Shown here: piece by piece, positions 11,301-21,287 of the stretch | How positions within the stretch are numbered: position 1 is the stretch's first letter | How the letters are laid out: each line of letters starts with the position of its first letter | Source of the DNA: Flaccisagitta enflata | Taxonomy: Eukaryota > Chaetognatha > Sagittoidea > Aphragmophora | Length of the DNA stretch: 64,000 bases | Assembly: GCA_965153355.1 (NCBI GenBank) | Contig: OZ231126.1 | Location: forward strand, 50,344,001 to 50,408,000 | Direction: 5' to 3' | Program-made: the position numbers and the translations under genes | Notes under the pieces: model-generated | The model's database searches: none | Seen by the model: only the letters and a program-made list of their open reading frames with translations | What the model was told of the DNA's origin: nothing

Positions 11301-14300
11301 GATGATGCTCTGGCTGTACATGCTGTAGAAGTGGCCGTTGCAACATGTACTGAGGGGTTGGTGGGTGCAACTTGTGCTGAAGAACTGTCTTTTAAAGCTC
11401 GGCGCTTGGCCTTTCCATCATTTGCTGAAGAATAAATGGTTGTATCATTTGCTGAAGGGTTAGCTGATGAAGCATCTGGCAAAGGCTTGTATGTTGCAGC
11501 ATCTACTAGTGGCTTCACTGTTCTAGCACCTGCTGTAGTTTTGGTTAGGGCAGTGGCAGTGGGTGACTTGATTGAGGCTGTGCCAGTCAAAGATTGAGCT
11601 GATGGCACAGGGGAAGCTATGACCTTACTTCCCAAAGATCTTGCTATTCCAACATGTGATGAAGGGTTAGCAGGTGCAACAGGCACTGAAGAACTGCTTG
11701 AAGTGCCGGTTGTACACTTTGCTTTGGCAATATTTCCGGAAGAATGGGTTGTTGCAGCACCCGCTACAGGTTTCAATGTTGCAGCACCTCCCTTAGGCTT
11801 TGTTGCCCTTGCACCTGCTAACTGCTTGGCTTTTCCAGATCCTGCACGAGGCTTGGCTGTAGATGCACCCGTTACTGACTTTGGTGAAGCTGCATCAAAT
11901 GATTTCCCAGCATATTGTCCCACTGAAGCACAAGGTAATGCTGCACCAGCTGAGGGGGCAGCTGCTGGAGACTGAAGAGGCGTGGCAGCCCTTGTGGTTG
12001 TGAGTGTGGCTCCAGCTACTACAGGCTTGGCTAGCAGTGTGCTTGAGGTTGTATTGGTTAAATTCGTTGCTGAGGTTGGTCTTAATGTAGAACCTTGTGA
12101 TGACCTGACATGGGAAGTAATGTTTGGAGATGTGGCAACAGCCGTGTTAAAAGGTCTTCCTGGGCAATTTGGAGACTTAATTGGGATATCAGTTGCACTG
12201 TTCTCAGGGAAAGCTTGCGTTGGTTGTACTGAACTAGGAGGTACGGATTTGTCTCTGGCGGGAGGAGACTTAGCGACCTCTGCAAAAGATCTTGAACTAG
12301 GTGCTGCTGTTGTGTGTGTAGCTGAAGATACAGCGGCACCAGAATGATCAACCATTGAGGTCTCAAACTCTTTGAGCAACTGATCAAGAAAAGTTTCCTT
12401 TGCATAAGATGGTTCAGTGAGGCAAAAGTGACTTGGGTTTAGATTGTCAAAATAAAGAGGTTCAGTGCGGCTGATGATATTAGCAATCAAAAATTTGTTT
12501 TCAGCACGTCGAAAGCCATTGAGTTTGGCAAGCAGTTGACTGTTCGACATTTCGTCAACTTGTTCTGCATCTAAAACGGTAAAACCATGCGCACCATTGT
12601 ACTGTGAAGTATGCACTCTAGCATCTTCCTTTGCTCCACTCTGTACTACAAGGAGACTAGGCAGAGTCTCACCAATCAAAGAGCCATGCCGTAATTCCAT
12701 TAGGGAATTTGTGCCTTGAATTGTGTTTCTGAAGATGATGATTTTAACATCCAGAAGTTTGCTAATGGTGAGCATGTCTGTCATTCCAGTTTCCAATTTC
12801 GGGAAATTCTCAATGTAGTTATCTTTGAAATTGCCCTTCTTCAGGAGATGTGGAAAATCCTCTTTGAGATTGAGTTCCATTTGATCGTCAAAATGATCTG
12901 GATGAGTATTAAACACACCAATTGCTTTTTTCAAGTTGTTCACCTGCTTATCATGATATACTGTCTGTGTTGGGACTTGAGGCATAAGTGCAGATACAAC
13001 TGCATGAAGGAAACACTGCCCATCACCAGGGGCCTGAATCACGCCAAAAGGTTGCCTTGTTCCAGCGATGAACATCAACTGAATTTCCTCCAATATGAAT
13101 TGTTTCTTGCCGGAGAAAAACAGTTCGTTCTTTGCCGAGATCAGCTCTTTCACAATGTCCCTTGCAGATTGAACAGCATCAAGATTGACAAACGGTTCAT
13201 GAAACACTACTTGAGTGGGAGCTTGGATGGGAGACAAAGCTGGACTATTTGGCATGATTGAAGAAGTTGATGGTAACTCAAAACGGATCATGGTATTCTT
13301 CAAATACCTGTCAAAACAGTTATCTGCAGGGCGAGGGACTAGAGCAATGCTTGTGCTGGAGCTACCACTGCAGACGGAAAGGTTTGGGATTGAGCCACTT
13401 TTGATCTTCACAACTGCATCAGAATCTTCCCATGATAGTGACACCAAATGAGGGTTGTCCCGGGGAAGATTTTCAGAAACCTGCTGTTTAAATGGGCCAC
13501 CTAATAGCACTCTCAAGAAATTGTGTTCGCGTTCTGTCCTTGGTTGGTAGTCAATTTGAGACTGCACATTGGTGTCCAACATTGGAGTGCTTGACACAGG
13601 AAATGAGATATCCTTTGTGATGCGAGAAACAGGTGTTGATTGAACTTTTTGATGATTTGGTAAATTGCAATCTCTCTCCCCTCCAGAGTCAGAGCCAGTT
13701 GACGTGTTCTTTTGTGATTCAACCAAACCATCATCCTCAGAGTGCACCTTTAGACCACCAGTGGTTGTCTTAGGGCGGACATAGGGATACTGAAATGCAC
13801 AATTGGTGGTAATGGACACCACGCTGTCAAAGCATTCTGAGGGAGACTTGGTGAAAAGTGTAGCACCACTAGAGAAAAGTTGTTCCACAGTTGGACTAAT
13901 CTTCATCTCGCTTTGTTTCGCATGCCTGTTAAGAATTGTTGAGGGATATTAAAATAAGGCCATAGAATGAAGATTCCATTTAAAAATGGAAGGATATGTC
14001 ATGTCATAAACATGCATATAATATCAAACAGGAAATTCTCACCTTATTTCCATATCCCTCTTTGCCCAAAACTCACTCCTCATCCCAAAACTCAACCCTC
14101 ATCCTGAAACACCAAAAATCTCCACTATTGCCCGCTCCGACCCATGCATCACATTAGTGCCCCTAAAACACAGATTGTTCCAGAAAATACAAACCTTAGT
14201 ATCAACCCTTGCCCCAGAATGTTGTCTAACCTCTTAATAATAAAGGAATAATAAAGTCATCAGACAGATAGAATCATGAAACGATGCATGTAGAAGTCTT

Positions 14301-17300
14301 ACTCGATCTCTCTGGCGATGCTGTCATAAATGATTTGCCTTGTCAGAGCCTTGATGAGAGGCAGAAGGTATTCATAGTCTTTTGCATTGACACCGTGGCA
14401 CTCCTTCATATGACGTTTGATATTCACGAAACCTCCATGGGTGTTCAGTTGATTGAAGTCAGGGTCGTAACAGAACTTCTCCTTCCTGAAGAATTGATGG
14501 AAAATTCTTGTAAGGCCAGGTTGGGTCAAAATCTTGGGGTGTATTAGGAGTTAAGTAGTCTGATGAGGTTTTAAGTTCTGGTAATGTTCAGAGGTCAAGT
14601 TAAAATCAACGTCTAAGTCCCATAAAGTTTAACTGTTTGGTTGAGTTTAACTGTTTGGTTGAGTTTAACTGTTTGGTTGAGTTTAACTGTTTGGTTGAGT
14701 TTAAAGGTCTGGTTGAGTTTAACTGTTTGGTTGAGTTTAAAGGTCTGGTTGAGTTTAACTGTTTGGTTGAGTTTAACTGTTTGGTTGAGTTTAAAGGTCT
14801 GGTTGAGTTTAAAGGTCTGGTTGAGTTTAAAGGTCTGGTTGAGTTTAAAGGTCTGGTTGAGTTTAAAGGTCTGGTTGAGTTTAAAGGTCTGGTTGAGTTT
14901 AAAGGTCTGGTTGAGTTTAAAGGTCTGGTTGAGTTTAAAGGTCTGGTTGAGTTTAAAGGTCTGGTTGAGTTTAAAGGTCTGGTTGAGTTTAAAGGTCTGG
15001 TTGAGGTTAAAGGTCTGGTTGAGTTTAAAGGTCTGGTTGAGTTTAAAGGTCTGGATGAGTTTAAAGGTCTGGTTGAGTTTAAAGGTCTGGTTGAGTTTAA
15101 AGGTCTGGTTGAGTTTAAGGTCTGGTTGAGTTTAAAGGTCTGAGTTTAAAGGTCTCAAGAGTTTAAAGGTCTGCTGAGTTTAAGGTCTGGTTGAGTTTAA
15201 AGGTCTGGTTGAGTTTAAAGGTCTGGTTGAGTTTAAAGGTCTGGTTGAGTTTAAAGGTCTGGTTGAGTTTAAAGGTCTGGTTGAGTTTAAAGGTCTGGGA
15301 GTTTAAAGGTCTGGTGAGTTTAAAAGTCTGGTTGAGTTTGTGCATCAGGCCCAGGTACTCTATACTCAGGCGCACCTAGGGTACCTGGTGCGTACCTAGG
15401 GTACTCAGGCGTACCTAGGTACTCAGGCGTACCTGGGTACCTAGGCGACCTAGGGGTACTCAGGTGCTCCTAGTACTCAGGCGTACCTGGGTACTCCAGG
15501 CGTACCTAGGGTACTCAGGCGTACTCTAGGTACTTCAGCGTACCTAGTACTCAGGCGTGACTTAGCTCAGGCGTACCTAGGGTACTGCAGGCGTACCTAG
15601 GGTACTCAGCGTACCTAGGGTACTCAGGCGTACCTAGGGCACTCAGCATGTACCTAGGGTACTCAGGCGTACCTAGGGTACTCAGGCGTACCTAGGGTAC
15701 TCAGGCGTACCTAGGGTACTCAGGCGTACCTAGGGTACTCAGGCGTACCTAGGGTACTCAGGCGTACCTAGGGTACTCAGGCGTACCTAGGGTACTCAGG
15801 CGTACCTAGGGTACTCAGGCGTACCTAGGGTACTCAGGCGTACCTAGGGTACTCAGGCGTACCTAGGGTACTCAGGCGTACCTAGGGTACTCAGGCGTAC
15901 CTAGGGCACTCAGGCGTACCTAGGGGACTCAGGCGTACCTAGGGTACTCAGGCGTACCTAGGGCACTCAGGCGTACCTAGGGCACTCAGGCGTACCTAGG
16001 GCACTCAGGCGTACCTAGGGCACTCAGGCGTACCTAGGGCACTCAGGCGTACCTAGGGTACTCAGGCGTACCTAGGGTACTCAGGCGTACCTAGGGTACT
16101 CAGACGTACCTAGGGTACTCAGGCGTACCTAGGGTACTCAGGCGTACCAAGGGTACTCACAATTTATGGACTGGTGGACTTTAAATATCTGGTTGAGTTT
16201 TAAGATTTGGTTGTTTTTAAAAGTTTGGTTGAGTTTTCAGGTCTGGTTGAGTTTAAAGGTCTGGTTGAGTTTAAAGGTCTGGTTGAGTTTAAAGGTCTGG
16301 TTGAGTTAAAAGGTCTGGTTGAGTTTAAAGGTTTGGTTGAGTTTAAAGTCGTTTAGGCCTGAGAGAAACCCAAATCTTCATCTAACCTCCTTTAAACCTC
16401 ATGTTAACAGTCAAAGTATGTAAGAGGGTCAGCCAAACTGGAGATACATTCATTGGAGTTAGATGTGAAAGCTTGTCAAACTTGAGAAAGACTAAATCAA
16501 AGCTTATTTTCAAAGCCTACCATACGCAATCCCCATTTTTGCATCCAAATGGACAGTAAAGAAGATGAGTCCGGTCCCTTGCAACAATGTGATGCTGGTG
16601 GATGGTTTGGATAAATTGGTAGGTATGAGAAGAACCCCATTCGTCACTGGAAATGAATTGGGTCATTCATATTAGTGAAAAATCATATCTTGCAATAAAA
16701 TTTATCATCGGGCACCAACCGAGATAGCAGATTATGAAGTTGTCCACAAGTGACTAAAAATAGAAAGAGGCGAGGGGGAAGGGAGAAATTAATAACAGTA
16801 GTAACTCAGTACCAACAACTCACCGAATAAGTCCAAAGGTAAGGCAATTTAGGTTTGGGTCTCGAAGGCGATTTGACGAGAAACAAGTAAGTTTTGGATT
16901 TGCAATGAATCGCTGTTGACACGCTTCGGTTTCTGTAAAAAAAACAGTTTGATAAGAAGGCTTACACATAAATCACCTCTTTTGATTTTTATCCAGAACC
17001 TCATTTCACAATTCTATAGTTTCTCATATCCACTATGAATATTATTTCACTACTATTTTACAAACCATTTACTAAATGTTACCTGCTTCTTTAGCAAGAT
17101 AGGATGTGTTGTCCCAAAAGATTCCTTCGTCAAACTCAACGACCAGATTGAGAGGTCTTCTTGGAATCCCATCTTCATAGGCTTTGCAGAGATCAGAGTA
17201 TCGTAAACCTGAGGAGAGAATGGAATGAGTAAACTTTCACAACATGCTATTAATACACCTACTGCTCAGCACCATCTGTTTAAATTTGGAACTTATACAT

Positions 17301-20300
17301 GAGAGTAGGACAACATTACTTTACAACCAAAAAATTAAGATAAGGACCAGAGCCTTAGGAGCTCTTACTAGGGTTTAATGCGCACCCTTCACTGCTATTC
17401 ATAGATCAATATCAACAGCATCTTCTTACGTATGCGAGAGAAGTCTTTCTGCAGCCTTTCTTTGCATGCAGAACTGGAACACTGATGTTTCTTTGCAGGA
17501 ACAAGCCGCACCACATCATGGGCGTCAGACGGGTCTTTCTTTACCCAGTTTTTGAAAGCAAGAGGCAGCGGAGGAAGTTTTCCATCACCCATGATATCAG
17601 TCACTTCATGTAAACATGTGATGGTAACGCATATTATCAAATCATTCCACTGAAAAAGAAAATTCACTGAAGTGACAAAGACATCTTCCAAGGAGAATGA
17701 TCAAAATACGGCGCAATACAGCTCCTAGATTATGAAAAAACAAAAACATCACAGCTCAGATAAGTATGGAGTGGTTTGCGGGCGGTTTTACCACCTCATA
17801 ATGAATCCTTCTTAACTATCATCATTTTCACCCTCACGACCATAGTAAGCGTGCTCAGCTTCAAATGCTTCTTGACGTGCTTCATGTGAAGCTTCCTCCG
17901 TATCGTACACATCCCAAACATCCCAAAGAGCGTCCTCAGCGGCTTCGTCTCTCATCATCTGATGAGCTCTTTCTCTATGATAAAGAATGAAAAATTCACG
18001 CGAGACAATGTCGGCGGGATTGTCAAATTCAACTGGTTCTTGGATGCCCGCATCGTAGATGGGTACCGCAGCAGGGTCAACCAACTCCTCTTCAGCTGGA
18101 TTTGGAGGAGGATTGACTTCCTCCACTGCGACTTGGATTTGACCAGCATCAGCCTGATCTACGCCTTGATTTTCTCCAGGATTGCTGTTGTCGGCGCAAG
18201 GATTGCTGTTGTCAGCGCAAGGATCGCAGTCGGCACAAGGAGGATCGCTGTTGTCAGCATGAGGATCGCTGATGTCAGCACACGGATCGCTGATGTCGGC
18301 GTGCGGATCGCTAATGTCGGCGTGCGGATCGCTGATGTTGGCGTGCGGATCACTGATGTCGGCGTGCGGATCGCTGATGTCGGCGTGCGGATCGCTGATG
18401 TCGTCGTGCGGATCGCTGGTGCTTGCGTGTGGATCGCGAGGATTGGTGCCAACCGAATCTTTGGTCGAACCATCGCAGCCATCATTGCCTAAGAGTTGAC
18501 AAATCTAGTTTACTCATTCATGAGGTCAATGATCGAGAATATGTAGATAAATAAATGATCATAGCCAGCCCCAAGGAATGTATCCTAACATAGCAATTGT
18601 GCAGTGACAGTGAAACCATCAATTTGATTGTATATACATGGATAGAGTGTATACAGATTTTTTACCTTTCTTAGGATGATCTTGCATTCTGTTCAGTCCC
18701 GGACTTGTGATGAAGAATGTTGCGTATGTACTCAATTTCGCAGATTTTGAGATGTATAACAACACCTGATTATCTCAACAAAATGGAAGTGATTAGTGAA
18801 CGATGCTTTCAAATTAACTCTGTGATAATGTCACACATAACTAGGTCGCTCTGCAGTTTCTTTTAGTCAAGGGATAGGGTTGAGTTTAATGGTAAGGTTG
18901 AGTTTGGGGGTAAGGATGAGTATAGAGGAAGGGATCAGGTAGGGGGTTTGGTTGAGTTTAGGGATAGGGTTTTATTTAGGGATAAAGGTTGAGTTAAGTA
19001 ATAGGGGTGAGTTTGGTGGAATGGTTAAATTAAATAATCGGTTGAGTTAAAGAGTCAATTGAGTTCAGGAGTTGAGTTGAGATATGGTTTAGGTGTGAGA
19101 TAAGGGTAGGTTGAGCTTCGAATTAAAGGTTATTTTACAGGTATAACCAAACCCCCTACCTGATCCCTTCCTCTATACTCATCCTTACCCCCAACCTCAT
19201 CCTTACCACTAAACTCAACCCTATCCCTTGACTATAAGAAACTGCAGAGCTGGGGACTGTAATTTTTGAAAGCATAACCAGAAAGGACACACAACTGGTC
19301 CCACAAATTCAGGCAGGTAGTAATTCGACAAACCTTCATTGGCATAATAGATGTAGCATAATGGAATTAGCAAGATGTAGAACAAAAGCCTCATCATGGA
19401 AAGGTCGAAGAATTGAATGAAGAATAACCAGACTCTATCCTTTCCACCTCTATCTTTCTATTACTTATTTGACACATACTAGTCAAGGTCAAGGTCAAGG
19501 TTTGACACCCCCCCTTCACGAGAACCCTCATTCAGGATTCTGAAGATGCGAAACTCTTCGAGGACTGAATCGAATAACGCTCTGTTTAAATTGTTCTGCA
19601 GACTGTAGAAAAACGTGGGTTCCATGGGATTGTTGCTTGACTCATCTTCACTCCACTCAGAATCACTGAGCTCGTCATTGAATTGGTCACCATTGTCTCC
19701 TGGTCAATGCAGAAACAAAGTTATTGTTGAAACAAGCTTTAGTTGTAATTGGTTGGGCATTTCCACTCAGTAAACAAAAGTGCATACATGGCAACAGCAG
19801 GTATGACCAAAAAACACTATCATCACAATTGATTCCTTTACATTTTAAAGCTACTTAGTCTAAATTGTGGTGGCTGTCAACATTACCCTCGGCGCCGCTC
19901 TCCATGTTGTCGTCTGTATTGTCGTCCACATTGTCCTCAAGGTTGACTTGATTGTCACCGTGTCGCATTATCCTTGGCTCCCTGTAAACAAACCAACATC
20001 AGTCATTTCCCATTGGGCAAGGAGGATCTTTTTTCAGGCCAATTTCATCAGGATAACAAGACTCAAGATGCAATACATTCGCCAAATGATGTAATCCTTG
20101 GTTGTGCAAGTGTGGGCAGAGGATGACAAAGAAGTTAAACTTGCATAGCTGGTGATGCTTAAACAACTATGAGCATGAAAAAAAATCAAAATAGCACTTG
20201 GCCTCAGATCTCATCAAGCGTGGGACATCCCCTTAAATCCACTGCGTCATACAGTATTGAGCAAGGCACTATAATCAAAACACTGCACTTACATAAAACG

Positions 20301-21118
20301 GCGTGTTCCATGGTTGCATCCAAAAGGGCAAGGCAGGCACCGATTTTGTCCTCTGTGACGTGAGCAAGATATATATCTAAGTTATCACAGGTGTTCCATG
20401 ATTATCATCTTATCATGAAAAACAAGAATCTACTGGTGACATGCTGATTGTAACTTTGCGTGACAGGCCTAAATATACACCAATGTAGTTACGCTTACCT
20501 CAACACTGGTGAGGTCTGATGGTTCTCCACATGTTCCCCAGAATCAGATTCAAAGCTGGTGTCAAAGTCCAATTCTGATTCAAAGACGGAGTAGTGGTCC
20601 CAATTTAGATGATCCCCATTGTAATTGTTGCCAGCAGCAACATTTCCACTCCTATTGACTCCATTGCCATCTCTTCTGTCAGCACCTTCACCAGAATTTT
20701 CATTGAAGCCGCTGTGTCCAGCTCTAATGTCAACATTTTCGGCCTAACAGGAGATAAGAAGCTGATTGAGCAATCAAAAATTCTCCATGACTAAAAGAGA
20801 AACCAGTAAGTTGAACTTTGAGAAGATGAGTTTTACAAAATCAATTTGTCTCAATAAATCATCTTGCCACAAATACACACGTGGGTAGTTTCCCTCTTAG
20901 TATCTAGCCCAGAGTCAATTTCCCAAAGCCACACAGTCTAACATCAAATTTGGATCCAAAGCCAATTTCCTCCACAACGCTAACCTGATCAGGATCTTCA
21001 CTGTTGCCATCTCTGCTGATTCCATCATCGTCACCGCCACCATGATCACCATCCCCCCGGCTTCCTATGACATTAGCATTGTTACAGTTACGTGACTCCA
21101 TGATACTAACCTGGTGGC
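5162..21118 (-). CDS. Giant multi-exon gene: zinc-finger-like, OTU protease and Crypton-like tyrosine recombinase
   Basis: Exons, in coding order: 21118-20985, 20743-20499, 20352-20293, 19981-19887, 19699-19509, 18765-18666, 18488-17817, 17666-17430, 17208-17083, 16932-16824, 14485-14303, 13925-5560 and 5345-5162. Every junction has GT-AG sites and matching phase; for 17666 an acceptor giving 17684 also fits. The product is about 3,500 residues, with the OTU domain near 995-1170 and the recombinase near 2600-2970. A true start was not found; the first exon seen opens in phase 1. The frame breaks twice, near 9806 and 9275, in or beside exonic tandem repeats, so the 13925-5560 exon is not one open frame as given. 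OTU plus tyrosine recombinase in one protein suggests a mobile-element protein or a domesticated one. Confidence 0.75.
5560..13925 (-). CDS. Large gene main exon: OTU domain, repeats and recombinase domain
   Basis: The exon runs from acceptor TTAACAG (before 13925) to donor TCCAA|GTTAGT. It is open from 13925 to 9800 (OTU, Ala-rich, Ser-rich), then continues in another frame to 9265, then in a third frame to 5560. The breaks lie in the 36-bp repeat and at the edge of the 24-bp repeat, where one unit is a base long. Coding character (charged, phospho-site-like, no low-level stops) is continuous across both breaks. I infer one ancestral frame broken by slippage or sequence error, not three genes. 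The C-terminal part carries basic, nuclear-type stretches (KKKELKSKRSKTK). Confidence 0.75.
7160..8345 (-). other. Tyrosine recombinase (Crypton-like) domain
   Basis: An N-terminal helical core-binding-like region (about 8345-7960) is followed by a catalytic-like region. It has an Arg in NSSRSSDG (about 7715), an Arg cluster in SRFWRSYVETSA (about 7320), and VSRHQDHSEVAARRFYR (about 7165-7220). The last motif matches the His...HS...Tyr end of Crypton-type tyrosine recombinases. These enzymes cut and join DNA through a 3' phosphotyrosine. The first Arg motif is weak, so catalytic activity is uncertain. Confidence 0.65.
9117..9270 (-). repeat. 24-bp coding minisatellite (EVLPRGDV)
   Basis: Six units of an 8-codon repeat, with CCCGGGG inside each. 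The unit nearest 9270 is 25 bp, one base longer, and shifts the frame there. Confidence 0.85.
9640..10150 (-). repeat. 36-bp coding minisatellite (VIQSSPNIESSP)
   Basis: About eleven 12-codon units. A higher-order copy carries the KTNSPQTIPESSLPSS segment twice (9600-9660 and 9955-10005). One array edge, near 9806, breaks the reading frame. Confidence 0.9.
10245..10560 (-). repeat. 15-bp coding repeats (ENSTP and SPLKA types)
   Basis: Five-codon units encode ENSTP, SRQNS/SRKNS and SPLKA repeats, rich in Ser/Thr-Pro sites. All stay in frame with the OTU part of the gene. Confidence 0.85.
12565..13095 (-). other. OTU-type cysteine protease domain
   Basis: The GDGQCFLHAV motif (about 13000-13028) matches the Asp-Gly-x-Cys nucleophile block of OTU proteases. 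YNGAHGFTVL (about 12570-12600) matches the catalytic-His block about 140 residues later, at usual domain length. OTU enzymes cleave ubiquitin or polyproteins. The domain occurs in cellular deubiquitinases and in some large transposable-element proteins. Substrate unknown here. Confidence 0.75.
14303..14485 (-). CDS. Large gene exon with Cys/His (KRHMKECHG) motif
   Basis: Acceptor TTCTTCAG and donor ATCGA|GTAAGA, phase 2 in and out. It encodes KEKFCYDPDFNQ and KRHMKECHG, a C...H...C-H spacing like a BED- or C2H2-type finger with one partner unclear. It joins the large exon in frame through a short EHAKQSEMK link. Confidence 0.7.
14625..15350. repeat. 18-bp intronic minisatellite (GGTCTGGTTGAGTTTAAA)
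   Basis: About forty units in the intron between the 16824 and 14485 exon edges, with AACTGTTTGG variants at the left end and near-identical units in the middle. Long plus-strand frames (LVEFKG repeats) arise only from the 18-bp period. Confidence 0.95.
15350..16160. repeat. 19-bp intronic minisatellite (TACCTAGGGTACTCAGGCG)
   Basis: More than forty units, disordered at 15350-15620 and highly regular at 15650-16150, with GGTACTC/GGCACTC variants. Each unit carries the palindrome CCTAGG. The period is not a multiple of 3, in keeping with the intronic position. Confidence 0.95.
16160..16355. repeat. 18-bp minisatellite, second block
   Basis: Same GGTCTGGTTGAGTTTAAA unit as at 14.6-15.3 kb. 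The 19-bp array is therefore nested inside an older 18-bp array. Confidence 0.9.
16824..16932 (-). CDS. Large gene 109-bp exon
   Basis: Acceptor TTTTACAG and donor ATTCG|GTGAGT, phase 1 to phase 2. It encodes ACQQRFIANPKLTCF and RLRDPNLNCLTFGLI, with three cysteines. The following intron of about 2.3 kb is mostly minisatellite. Confidence 0.65.
17083..17208 (-). CDS. Large gene 126-bp exon
   Basis: Acceptor CTCCTCAG and donor GAAGCAG|GTAACA, phase 1 in and out. It encodes RYSDLCKAYEDGIPRRPLNL and a FDEGIFWDN segment. No family recognised. Confidence 0.65.
17300..17405. repeat. Dispersed repeat shared with about 60.0 kb
   Basis: GGACAACATTACTTTA, then an A-rich stretch, GAGCCTT(A/G)GGAGCTCT and CACAGCTAT-type ends match 59960-60065 in the same orientation. 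Class unknown. Confidence 0.6.
17430..17666 (-). CDS. Large gene exon with CSSSAC motif
   Basis: Acceptor CACTTCAG and donor CATAC|GTAAGA. It encodes a hydrophobic WNDLIICVTITCLHEV segment followed by a basic stretch with QCSSSACKERL. An alternative acceptor at 17685 also keeps the phase. No family recognised. Confidence 0.6.
17817..18488 (-). CDS. Large gene exon with heptapeptide (HADISDP) repeat
   Basis: Acceptor ACTCTTAG precedes GCAATG; the donor is GATGATA|GTTAAG, phase 1 in and out. About ten copies of a 21-bp unit (18180-18440) encode HADISDP/CADNSNP-type heptads. A Pro/Glu-rich part and an acidic helical part (EFDNPADIVSREFFILYH) follow. The period of exactly seven codons and the open frame of 672 bp support coding. 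Confidence 0.7.
18666..18765 (-). CDS. Large gene 100-bp exon
   Basis: Acceptor ATAATCAG and donor AAGAAAG|GTAAAA, phase 0 to phase 1. It encodes VLLYISKSAKLSTYATFF and MQDHPKK. It follows the phase-0 end of the previous exon without a stop. Confidence 0.65.
18847..19252. repeat. Inverted repeat, arms about 105 bp
   Basis: 18847-18957 (CTCTGCAGTTTCTTTTAGTC ... GGGGGTTTGGTTGAG) is nearly the reverse complement of 19146-19252, around a spacer of about 190 bp rich in GGTTGAGTTTA words. It lies in an intron of the large gene and would fold in the transcript. Confidence 0.8.
19509..19699 (-). CDS. Large gene exon (acidic, then helical)
   Basis: The acceptor GACCAG precedes GAGACAAT. It ends in a run of seven G where GGG|GTGTCA gives a phase-0 donor. 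It encodes SDSEWSEDESSNN and then a Leu/Phe-rich helical segment, SLQNNLNRALFDSVLEEF. The G run is a risk point for sequencing error. Confidence 0.65.
19887..19981 (-). CDS. Large gene exon (Asp/Asn-rich)
   Basis: Acceptor TTTACAG and donor GTAATG, phase 2 in and phase 1 out. It encodes MRHGDNQVNLEDN and a DDN repeat. A distant His could complete the finger of the preceding exon. Confidence 0.6.
20293..20352 (-). CDS. Large gene 60-bp exon with Cys/His cluster
   Basis: Flanked by GTCACAG and GTAAGT. It encodes GQNRCLPCPFGCNHGTRRF and then joins MEPRIMRHGD in the next exon. The C-x2-C-x3-C-x-H spacing with a later His looks like a zinc-binding finger; the family is not identified. Confidence 0.65.
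20499..20743 (-). CDS. Large gene exon (acidic, Asn/Gly-rich)
   Basis: The acceptor CTGTTAG precedes GCCGAA; the donor is TTGAG|GTAAGC in phase 2. The product is acidic (FESELDFDTSFESDSGEH). It joins the next exon in frame. Confidence 0.65.
20985..21118 (-). CDS. Large gene, first exon seen (Gly/Asp-rich)
   Basis: Preceded by ATTTAG and ended by GATCAG|GTTAGC. It reads through MESRNCNNANVIGS and a Gly/Asp-rich stretch in phase 1 to phase 0. An ATG is present inside, so this could hold the start codon. The 5' side runs into minisatellites, where no exon could be traced. Confidence 0.5.
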
Positions 21119-21287
21119 CTAAATAACAGAGGACGAGATAACAAGGAATCCAGTAGAAAAATCATTGGCAATTACAGATTAAACATAAGCGTGCAGACCA
21201 TCCTATGAAACTAAGCCATCAATTGGTTTGATAATCATGAACAAAGGTTTATTCCATTTTTATCTTCAGAATGGAAGATAATAACAG

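Noticed and set aside
14637-15143. Long plus-strand frames of LVEFKG and VWLSLK repeats
   Set aside because: Two frames are open at once purely because the unit is 18 bp; the sequence lies in an intron of the minus-strand gene.
15350-16160. CRISPR-like regular repeats
   Set aside because: Units are directly tandem with no unique spacers, and the genome is eukaryotic; this is a minisatellite.
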